Shown here in pieces: positions 59,801 through 64,000 of a stretch of 64,000 nucleotides of DNA. The stretch is taken from NCBI GenBank assembly GCA_038277395.1, contig CM076190.1, positions 182,654,001 to 182,718,000 on the forward strand, given 5' to 3'. The notes under the pieces are model-generated. The model did not search any database. It worked only from the letters and a program-made list of their open reading frames with translations, and had not been told where the DNA came from. Numbering within the stretch: position 1 is the stretch's first letter; the number at the start of each line of letters is the position of its first letter. A program made the translations under genes and the position numbers. This DNA is from Dryocosmus kuriphilus (Eukaryota; Arthropoda; Insecta; Hymenoptera; Cynipidae).

Positions 59801-60950
59801 TTCTTAATTTAAATTAGTTTAAAAATATTTACTAGGATTTGTTTATATTTATTATAAAAGTTTCGACTTAAAAATACGGAATGGGAGTTTCCTGACAGAT
59901 TTTTATCTGTATTCAATAAGATATTCCAGTTTTATTAATAAATACTGAACTTCAAAATAAAAAAATACAGAAAAACAAGACAAACCTCCTTGGTAATAAA
60001 CCTCGAGATTCTCGAAGTAAAATAACATTTTCTTTATCTTTTAATTTTAAATGTTGAGACTCCTAAAAAGTCTTGAGGTACATAAAATTTTATTCCTACA
60101 AACCTCAATGTCCTTTTATTTGTAATCCTAAACACGACTAAAATATTAAGAAGGATTTAAATCCAATCTTGGACATTTTTAGTCTCTTCACGACCTTTTT
60201 TATACTTTACTCTCATATTACGTCACCGAAAACGTCGATTTGTTCAATAATTCCGACTGAATTCTCTCTGAATGAACACTATAAAAAAATCCAAAACAAC
60301 AATGGTAAATAATATTTATAAGATATAAATATATTGATCTTACTATTATATGATTTAATTTACAATATTCTCTAATTGACATTTAAATTTAAAATTAATC
60401 TAGCGATTAAAAACCAGATAACGTATTAATAAAAGATAACGATAATAATAAGACTTGATAATCACGGACTCCCTTTTTTTAAAAAAAAAAAAACCTTTTT
60501 CCGCCTCTTCAGCCTCTTTAAAATACAAATTTCGTATCCATGTGTAAAACTATATAAGCTACAAAAGGATAGTCGCTGTGACCAACGATCTGCATGATTT
60601 GCCTTTGTGACGTCATAACACGTGTTCAATAACCTAGGGTGGATTTAATATTCTGGTAATATGCTCTAGAAATGAAAAAATCAAGGCAGAAGAGAAATTG
60701 ATTATCCTGCAGAAAACTCGGCTGGATTTTTTCAGGTGGAAAGTCGGAGCAATTCAAAAGAAGAAGAGATTTCTACAATGAAATTGTAATATTATAGGCG
60801 GAAAATATGTTCTTTATATAAAAATATTAACATATTAAATAAATTAGGAATAATTTACCTTAAGTCCCTCATCTTCTTCATCTTCTTCCGGGTCATAAGT
60901 TTCAGCGAAGACGCTCTTCCTTCTCGTAGCAAACCTGCCAATCGGAGGTT
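32708..60950 (-). CDS. Pka-R2: cAMP-dependent protein kinase type II regulatory subunit (3' seven coding exons)
   Basis: PKA regulatory subunit II binds and inhibits the catalytic subunit until cAMP fills its two cyclic-nucleotide sites. It is normally anchored by AKAPs through an N-terminal dimerisation/docking domain. Coding exons on the minus strand are 60859-60950, 59074-59157, 54039-54145, 53652-53911, 38228-38386, 37989-38091 and 32708-32838. Protein order is the inhibitory segment FATRRKSVFAETYDPE (type II phosphorylatable RRxS), CNB-A with FGELALLYNMPRAAS, CNB-B with LGELALVTHKPRAASA, and the C-terminal helix LLGPCMELMKRN ending DISDIR. All junctions have GT-AG ends and matching phases. 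About 310 of the usual 370-400 residues are visible. The N-terminal docking exon or exons are missing, probably to the right of 64 kb. One extra base in exon 53652-53911 breaks the frame (see that entry). The largest intron, 15.3 kb, is packed with repeats. Confidence 0.95.
32998..33185. repeat. GTGCGAGGCACGT iterated palindromes
   Basis: GTGCGAGGCACG or GTGCGAAGCATA-like units occur about seven times with 20-30-base spacing, grading from exact near 33000 to degenerate near 33180. Each unit is itself nearly palindromic. Confidence 0.75.
34098..34277 (+). CDS. Small 59-aa charged ORF, candidate nested gene
   Basis: Starts MQEVLSAMKQTFRN and ends DFRFESL. The sequence is Lys/Glu/Ser-rich with a likely helical or coiled-coil middle (ERINELEKEIK) and an acidic patch (SEDESDNEKED). 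Codon use and charge pattern look coding against the AT-rich background. Upstream, GACAG|GTAAGT at 33640 is a strong donor and TTATTTCCGAG near 34038 a possible acceptor, which would give a non-coding 5' exon around 33540-33639. The ORF lies on the strand opposite Pka-R2, inside a probable transposon. I do not recognise it. It could be a transposon accessory protein, a small host gene, or the remnant of a longer gene. Confidence 0.45.
   Translation: MQEVLSAMKQTFRNSLRKSTPKTPTEEKIVERINELEKEIKNSEDESDNEKEDFRFESL
34325..34620 (+). repeat. Diverged direct duplication
   Basis: CATCTAGGTGGACGATATTT (34336) and CATCTAGGTGGACGGTATTT (34564) each continue about 60 bases with shared AATTTA.TTTTACG and GAGTTAAT motifs. 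A partial inverse CACCTAGGTGAG lies between them at about 34481. Confidence 0.65.
35076..36517. repeat. Inverted-repeat unit filled with AATTCCTTGAA minisatellite
   Basis: ATGTTAAAAGAACCACTCTT (35076-35098) and its complement (36495-36517) bound about 1.4 kb. From 35185 to 36480 the interior is a degenerate short tandem repeat, consensus about GAATTCCTTGAAATTCCTT with an 11-12-base period. Its strand polarity flips near 35590, reading GAATTTCAAGGA to the left and TTCCTTGAAATTC to the right. No gene. Confidence 0.7.
36529..37820. mobile_element. 1.3-kb palindromic element
   Basis: The outer arms pair GAATTCTTAGGGGTGCCACC (36529) with the complement ending GGTGGCGCCTCCAAGAATTC (about 37819). 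Pairing continues through AAAAATAAAGATG, AAATATTTACA, GTGCTTTT/AAAAGCACTT and AAAGTTCTTTGCTT (about 200 bases). It resumes further in at 36840-36900 with 37300-37350 (AGTAAGTCTAATTATCAATAAT and complement, then ACGTTTGGTAAGTT). The centre is AT-rich and has no coding motif. Long palindromic arms without an ORF suggest a MITE or foldback element in the Pka-R2 intron. Confidence 0.7.
37989..38091 (-). CDS. Pka-R2: Pka-R2 exon, CNB-B phosphate-binding cassette
   Basis: Reads VNRIPSGGYLGELALVTHKP and RAASAYAVGNVKLA, and contains the cAMP phosphate-binding Glu and Arg of the second cyclic-nucleotide domain. Its donor is T|GTAAGT at 37988 and its acceptor TTTTTAG at 38092. Confidence 0.95.
38228..38386 (-). 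CDS. Pka-R2: Pka-R2 exon, start of CNB-B
   Basis: 53 codons in phase 0: QYERMNLADALVPKQF, then DGERIIKQDDSADGMYFVED, ending NGREVE. This is the first half of the second cAMP-binding beta barrel. It begins after TTTTGTAG and ends before GTACTT. Confidence 0.95.
38478..39735 (-). mobile_element. 5'-truncated non-LTR retrotransposon (LINE)
   Basis: Minus-strand remnant of a LINE ORF2 C-terminal part. It starts in the post-palm region with CYLGFWFETGG, followed by YGTEIWGWKEYKRVES, MQEKFLRWVMGLGWSCPGYM and REEL. A one-base frame slip near 39185 (MNVGSREYREY versus MLGVESIESIEE) leads to the C-terminal CxxC finger NRCRVCGYEQETCVHVLERC. The coding part ends near 38760. The 3' end at 38478-38505 carries a TGAA/TAAA-type microsatellite tail, typical of LINE target-primed insertion. 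The catalytic palm (F/YADD) is missing. I leave the clade open. Confidence 0.85.
39736..40739. other. AT-rich intron DNA
   Basis: Nothing recognised except a short inverted motif around 40568-40660 (ATGATTTTCTTATTTAT and AGAAAATCATTATAAG). Confidence 0.5.
40740..43830 (+). repeat. 3-kb GATTTCAAGGGATTT minisatellite with higher-order units
   Basis: Degenerate 11-13-base units of the type GATTTCAAGGGATTTTAA fill the interval on the plus strand. Longer duplications are superimposed. A unit of 541 bp (42123 and 42664, marker CGACTTCCTTGAATC) is repeated nearly exactly. A second, 364-bp period links about 41401 and 41765 (marker AAAGGATTTTATTGAA). Long accidental open frames occur because the unit lacks stops in one frame, so I call no protein. 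Confidence 0.85.
43831..44287. other. Intron spacer
   Basis: No gene or repeat recognised. Confidence 0.5.
44288..45498 (+). repeat. 1.2-kb repeat family, copy B
   Basis: Same organisation as the copy at 19110: AATCTGCCCGGTTCGCGGGC hairpin, GC-rich palindromes with an extra CTCGCGCTACGCGCTCGG, about four 152-bp monomers, CGCTGGTTAACGAA, CCAATCCGATTAGTCCTTCG, a CAGACAGACA tract, and a terminal TCTGATGAGAATGT. Open frames at 44626-44946 and 45212-45532 arise from the monomers and the unique tail. They are not conserved as protein between copies. Confidence 0.85.
45499..47200. repeat. AT-rich interspersed motifs
   Basis: Very AT-rich intron. A motif of the form CAATTTTCACAT.RTTGTACTTTATTGTAA occurs near 46265 and 46684 and recurs at about 49110. 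An inverted version (ACAATAAAATACAATACA) occurs near 48841. They look like fragments of one MITE-like family. No gene seen. Confidence 0.45.
47200..48620 (+). mobile_element. 5'-truncated non-LTR retrotransposon, plus strand
   Basis: The frame 47273-48085 begins inside the reverse-transcriptase palm with KFANDLILLAEEAEG. The family normally has FADD or YADD there, so the second catalytic Asp is Asn here. Then come YKYLGFWFSTTGTY, RAYLFDTLVKSGFMYGVEVW and YMKMIVGLDRSTPAYIWRL. A frame slip near 48066 moves to the 48066-48458 frame, which carries the C-terminal finger-like WGRLCNEKDETLEHIISCE. The 3' end is near GGAATAAATACTACTACTAT (about 48593-48612), a short microsatellite tail. It differs from the LINE at 38478 in sequence and orientation. 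Confidence 0.85.
48621..49157. other. AT-rich spacer
   Basis: Holds a fragment of the ACAATAAAATACAATA motif family. Ends with AATT (49154-49157), the left target duplication of the next element. Confidence 0.5.
49158..50026 (+). repeat. Left terminal inverted repeat of the Sola-like element
   Basis: Pairs with 52540-53313 through landmarks GCTCGAAAACGTGTAAAAGA, TTTGAAATTTGGCCTA, GATCTTCCATGAGAAAAAGT, GCGACGCCGTTTATTAGCAA and CTTGCAGTATGCT. An open frame within it (49426-49641) is mirrored in the other arm, and I do not regard it as a gene. Confidence 0.85.
50182..52307 (+). pseudogene. Sola-like transposase, spliced, with one stop and two homopolymer frameshifts
   Basis: Exon 1 (50182-50265) begins MAEKQIGRKKILNESQWNRN and ends NQ|GTAATG. 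Exon 2 starts at 50746 after CTTTTTTTCTTAG with GLEYVS, giving a 480-base intron in phase 0. A TAA at 50764-50766 is followed in frame by SGKSILRKDF, DTCCNKKCFS and KKFHDYFWSLGDYLSQNVLI. A shift in the A10 run (51077-51086) leads to NRGKYDSHVVKLTEEVK and KESHYIREDSKLNYF. The putative core has LEFDFAQNLPLPKTP, LYSDGAGGQNRNYL and GHSYCICDANFG, each with an Asp suited to a DDE/D triad. An A9 run (51920-51928) causes a second shift into IETIEEYVDLIK and SHVVKIDYFPNG, ending at 52307. The CNVCCAF and CCNKKC cysteines may bind zinc. Confidence 0.75.
52540..53313 (-). repeat. Right terminal inverted repeat of the Sola-like element
   Basis: Complement of the left repeat, lacking about 95 bases near 52690 where CTACCTAC joins AACACGGAGG. 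The outer end reads TTGCATCCGACCCCTC. Confidence 0.85.
53652..53911 (-). CDS. Pka-R2: Pka-R2 exon, CNB-A, with one extra base
   Basis: Reads GRFEVYVKDAIGKDNHIHTY, then FGELALLYNMPRAASVKAIT, then AMDRQTFRRILLKSAYKK, and after a one-base slip RKMYENLINKVPMLKSLE. It holds the first cAMP phosphate-binding cassette. The exon is 260 bases, while neighbouring phases require 259. The surplus lies in a seven-base run (53706-53712, T on the plus strand; A in the gene). Uncorrected, the frame stops five codons later. The rest of the exon shows no decay, so a sequencing or assembly error is the simplest reading. Confidence 0.93.
54039..54145 (-). CDS. Pka-R2: Pka-R2 exon, N-terminal part of CNB-A
   Basis: EQMCDVLDAMFEKTVNPGDF followed by IIRQGDDGDNFYVIER. 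Acceptor TATCCTAG, donor AG|GTAATT in phase 2. Confidence 0.95.
54146..55070. other. Intron, nothing recognised
   Basis: AT-rich Pka-R2 intron sequence with no repeat or ORF that I can support. Confidence 0.5.
55071..56300 (+). repeat. 1.2-kb repeat family, copy C
   Basis: Full-length copy in a Pka-R2 intron: AATCTGCCCGGTTCGCGGGC hairpin, GCGCGC palindromes, about four to five 152-bp monomers, CGCTGGTTAACGAACTCGTC, CCAATCCGATTGGTCCTTCG, a purine/ACGAC-rich tract with CAGACAGACAGGCAGACG, and a terminal AGATAAGAATGT. Compared with copies A and B it has a CGACGACAACGAC expansion near 56130-56155. Confidence 0.85.
56590..59010 (+). repeat. GTTGAAAATTCAACTATTTT repeat block, copy 1
   Basis: From about 56690 to 58560 a degenerate tandem array of units such as TTTTTGGTTGAAAATTCAAC fills the interval. 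It is followed by a unique-like tail (TTGAAATCTTAAAAACTTAG, AACGTAATATAAAATTA, ATTTGAAAATGCGC, AAGGTGACAATTTCCAAAAT, AATAGGTGACA). The same head, array and tail recur at 61985-63850. Confidence 0.8.
59074..59157 (-). CDS. Pka-R2: Pka-R2 exon between inhibitory segment and CNB-A
   Basis: 28 codons in phase 0: MVHPKSDTQRQRLSESVKTI followed by LLFRALDK. It matches the helical linker that leads into CNB-A in type II subunits. Acceptor TTTTTTTTAG, donor AAG|GTATTA. It begins only 64 bases from the end of the adjacent repeat block. Confidence 0.95.
59158..60858. other. Intron with short (GA)n tract
   Basis: 1.7-kb Pka-R2 intron. It has a (GA)n run at about 59318-59336 and several poly-A/T runs. 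No gene recognised. Confidence 0.55.
60859..60950 (-). CDS. Pka-R2: Pka-R2 exon with the kinase-inhibitory site
   Basis: After the CAG acceptor it reads (E)PPIGRFATRRKSVFAETYDP, then EEDEEDEGLK. RRKS is the substrate-like inhibitor site that, in type II subunits, is phosphorylated by the catalytic subunit. The acidic run after YDPE is also typical. The first codon is split, so another exon must lie to the right. Confidence 0.95.
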
Positions 60951-61984
60951 CTGAAAATAAATTTACCACTTATAATTTTTATAATTTGAAAAAATCTTGA
61001 AATATTTTTATACCTAAAGTTAATTGTAATTTTTTACGGATTCTATTATTTTTTTAAATTTTATTTTAATTTTGTCCTCGAACTTGTTAAATTGTCATGC
61101 CGAAATTAATATCTACTTTTATAACTAAAGCCTCACGTTAAATAATAATTTACGACTTTGTTTGTGTCGAGACCTACAGGAAAGCTTTAATATACGTAGA
61201 GACGTTCAAATAAAAAAAATTCGCAGTCAAAGATCAACTAGAATCATATTCGTCTCTCGATTCTATGCAAATTTTTATTTCACTTTTTGAAGCAAGAACA
61301 AAAGAGTTTATCGCTATTTAATTCCAGCTTTCCTGCATCTAATTCTAATTTTAAAAATTAAATTGCACTCTTAACCTTTTTCTTTCTTACTTTTATTATC
61401 GTCGACATTCATTTGCAACACAAAATTTTCATACTTCTAAAAACTTGAGTTTTCCAAGAAAAGATTTGACTTTTCTAAATCTGATTTTTGCTTGTCTTCA
61501 CATTACTTAGTTTTTCCCTGGAAGAAAATTAAATTTTTGAAAACTTTCTTCAAACTGAAGAAAATAACTTTCCCAGACTTGTTTTACCATTCGTGAAATG
61601 TCAGACGAAGTCCTCTTGATAAATTAGATATTAGAATATCCGCTGACACTACGGAGGAGTCGAATTTATTGCGGACTCAGCAAATCGCTTAAAATTCACA
61701 TCTCTTGTTTCGAATTTACGAAATTCGAAGAGTAGAAAATTAAATAATTCAGAATAAATTTGTGAAACCTTTGATAGTAGAGAATTTTAGAATATTTATT
61801 TTCCAATTTAAAAAAAAAACTTATTAATATAGAAAAAATGTTACAAAAAAATAATGGATTTTTTATTCATATTTAAAAGTAAAAACTTAAACTAAAATTT
61901 CCAGAATATAAGAAATAAAAATGAAAAACGATAGAGGAAAAAGTGAATGAAATCTTATTGATATCTTGTCAGAATAAATAGGTA
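60951..61984. other. Intron, nothing recognised
   Basis: AT-rich Pka-R2 intron. I looked for a docking-domain exon on the minus strand and found none. Confidence 0.5.
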
Positions 61985-63850
61985 CCAAAAAAATGTTTTA
62001 TAAGTTAAATAAGCACGTAAATCAATTTTCATGAACATTTTATTAGTTAAACTAACATACGGAGAGTTCGAAAAAATGAAAAGTATGAAAAATGGCAATT
62101 CAGCATAAATAAAAATTATGGCAAATGGTTATTCGGCAATATAAAAATGAAATTAACGAGTAATTCATAAAAATGTAAATTAGCGCAAATTGTTATTCTA
62201 CAAATGAACTTCAACTATTACATTTTTAATCGAAAATGCTTTTTCTTTTGATTAAAAATTCAACTGTTAAAAATTTGCCTCTTTAAGTTAAAAATTATAC
62301 TATTCCGTTGAAAACGAATTTTTTGCTGTTAAAAAAATAACTATTTTAGATTGGAAATTCGTTTATATGTTAGCGTTATTTTTAAAAATGAAAAATTCAA
62401 ATATTTTGGTTGAAAATTAATTTTTTTTGCTGAAAATTCAACTATTTTTGGTTCAAAATTAATCCTTTTTGTTCAAAATTTATCTGCTCTATTCTTGGTT
62501 GAATTATATTTTATTTTTTTTTGCTAAATATTCAACTGTTACATTTTTATTACATTTTTTATTATCCGAATGAATCGTAAAAATTTCGAATTTTTTCGTA
62601 ATTGTTTGTAATTATTCAACAATTTTGTTAAAATTCATTTTCGGTTGAAACTTCAACTGCGGCTGAAAATAAATTTTTTTGTTGTTGAAAATTCATCTTT
62701 CTTGGGTGGAAATTCATCTGCAGTATTGAAAATTTCTTTTTTCGGTGCATAATTCAACTATTTTCGGTTGAAAACTTTTTTTTAGTTTAAGTCAATTATA
62801 ACGTTTTTTAAAATGAATTGATCTTTTTTAGTAGAAAAATTCACTATTTTGTTCAAAATTGGTCTTTTCATAGTTAAAATTACACTATTCTGTTGAAAAT
62901 CCATTTTTTTTTTTGTTGAAAATATAACAATTTTTAAAATAAATTTCTCTTTTTTTGTTGCTAATTTAACTTTTTTTTATTGAAAATTCAAATATTTTGG
63001 TTGAAATTTCAACTGTTACATTTATTGTGGAAAAGTTAGAAATTCATCTATTTTTTTAAAAATTCCTTTTGTTTGACTGATAATAATTGAAACATTTTGG
63101 ATTGATAATTCATCTTTTTTTGATGAAAAATTGAAACTTTTTGATTTAAAAGGAATTATTTTTTGGTTGAAAACTATTTTTGGTTAACAATTTATCTTTC
63201 TTATGTGAAAATTCAACTATTTTCTTGAAAATACCGTTTTTTGGGTTGATAATGAACTATTTTTGGTTGAAGAATCATTTTTGGTTCAAAAGTCAACTAT
63301 AATGTTTTTGTTTGAGAGTTCATCATTTTAAATGGAAAATTCAAATATTTTTTTAAAAATTCGTCTTTTTAGTTTGAACATTCAACAAGTTTTGTTTGAC
63401 AATTGAATTATTTTGTTGAAAATGCAATATTTCAACTTGAAATCTTAAAAATTTAAAGTGTCTCAAATTGAATTCATTATTTTTCAAACTTTAAACGTAA
63501 TATAAAATTAGAAATTGAAAAAAAAGTTGTTTAAATTAAAATTATTTGAAAATACACAAGAAACACATTTTTGTATTTGGTAAATTGCACATTTTTTTTA
63601 AATTGCTAATGTTGGTCTTAAAATTTCTTCAAATTAAACCGATGAAACAAAATAGGTGATGTTTTGACTTTTCACTTCAAGCTTTCTTTGAAAAACAGCA
63701 TATTTTGGCGGATACTGATTCTGAATAAAAATTTTTAATAAAATTTTACTTTGGTAATTGAAAATAGGTGAAAAAGGTGACAAATTTCCAAAATAGGTGA
63801 CAAAATTTAAAATAGGTGACACTCTGTGATGACTGGAATTCACTTTTTCT
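61985..63850 (+). repeat. GTTGAAAATTCAACTATTTT repeat block, copy 2
   Basis: Same orientation as the block at 56590, with head (AAATGTTTTATAAGTTAAATAA), shorter array (about 62200-63430) and the same tail (TTGAAATCTTAAAAATTTAA, AACGTAATATAAAATTAGAA, AATAGGTGACA). The head-to-tail length is about 550 bp less than copy 1 because the tandem array is shorter. Confidence 0.8.
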
Positions 63851-64000
63851 ATACTGAAACTCCCACGTCTGGCCATACTTAACGGTTTATTTCTACTTGT
63901 CAGTTTTTAGTATAAAGTGAACTTTAAAAGAACTAAATTCACAATAGAAAGGTTTTTTTTCCAACTAATACCTATTATTTGATTTTCAAGTTCTAAACAC

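Overview
The window is eukaryotic, AT-rich and intron-rich. The one clearly conserved host gene is the insect-type regulatory subunit II of cAMP-dependent protein kinase (Pka-R2), and the transposon fauna (mariner, Merlin, pogo, non-LTR retrotransposons) fits an insect. A hymenopteran is plausible, but the species cannot be read from the sequence. No bacterial operon, CRISPR array, rRNA or complete tRNA was seen.

Layout. 1-4.7 kb: two short, probably single-unit genes on opposite strands, a two-exon acidic protein (833-1461, minus) and an intronless 323-residue protein (3628-4599, plus). Each has a TATA-like box about 32 bases upstream of a TCAGTT initiator. 4.8-18.1 kb: a dense block of DNA transposons. 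It holds a CCAAT-rich minisatellite, an inverted-repeat unit carrying a TTAA MITE, a Merlin-type transposase and a later nested insertion, a near-intact mariner (10192-11483), a DD41D Tc1/mariner element with 312-bp terminal repeats (12264-14234), a decayed pogo-like gene with a C-terminal zinc-binding segment, and a second mariner (16188-18057) split by another insertion.

19.1-27.7 kb: the most striking structure, a 6.6-kb foldback palindrome (20863-27462) whose arms converge near 24.30 kb. It is flanked by pieces of a 1.2-kb repeat family that recurs at 44288-45498 and 55071-56300. 27.7-32.7 kb is gene-poor, with one weak candidate exon.

32.7 kb to beyond 60.95 kb: Pka-R2 on the minus strand, seven coding exons from the kinase-inhibitory segment to the stop codon. 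The N-terminal dimerisation/docking exon or exons are not visible and probably lie past 64 kb. Exon phases fit perfectly except for one extra base in a homopolymer of the first cyclic-nucleotide-binding domain. Its introns hold a possible 2-kb TIR element with a 59-codon ORF, a 1.3-kb palindrome, two 5'-truncated LINEs, several kb of degenerate TTCAAGGAATTT-type minisatellite with 541- and 364-bp higher-order duplications, and a 4.16-kb DDE transposon, probably Sola-like, with AATT target duplication and roughly 0.8-kb terminal repeats. The last 8 kb carries two direct copies of a GTTGAAAATTCAAC-type repeat unit on either side of two exons.

Functionally there is one conserved signalling gene, two or three unassigned small genes, and a layered record of transposon insertion. 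Several reading-frame breaks, including the one in Pka-R2, fall in A/T homopolymers, so some may be assembly errors rather than true mutations.
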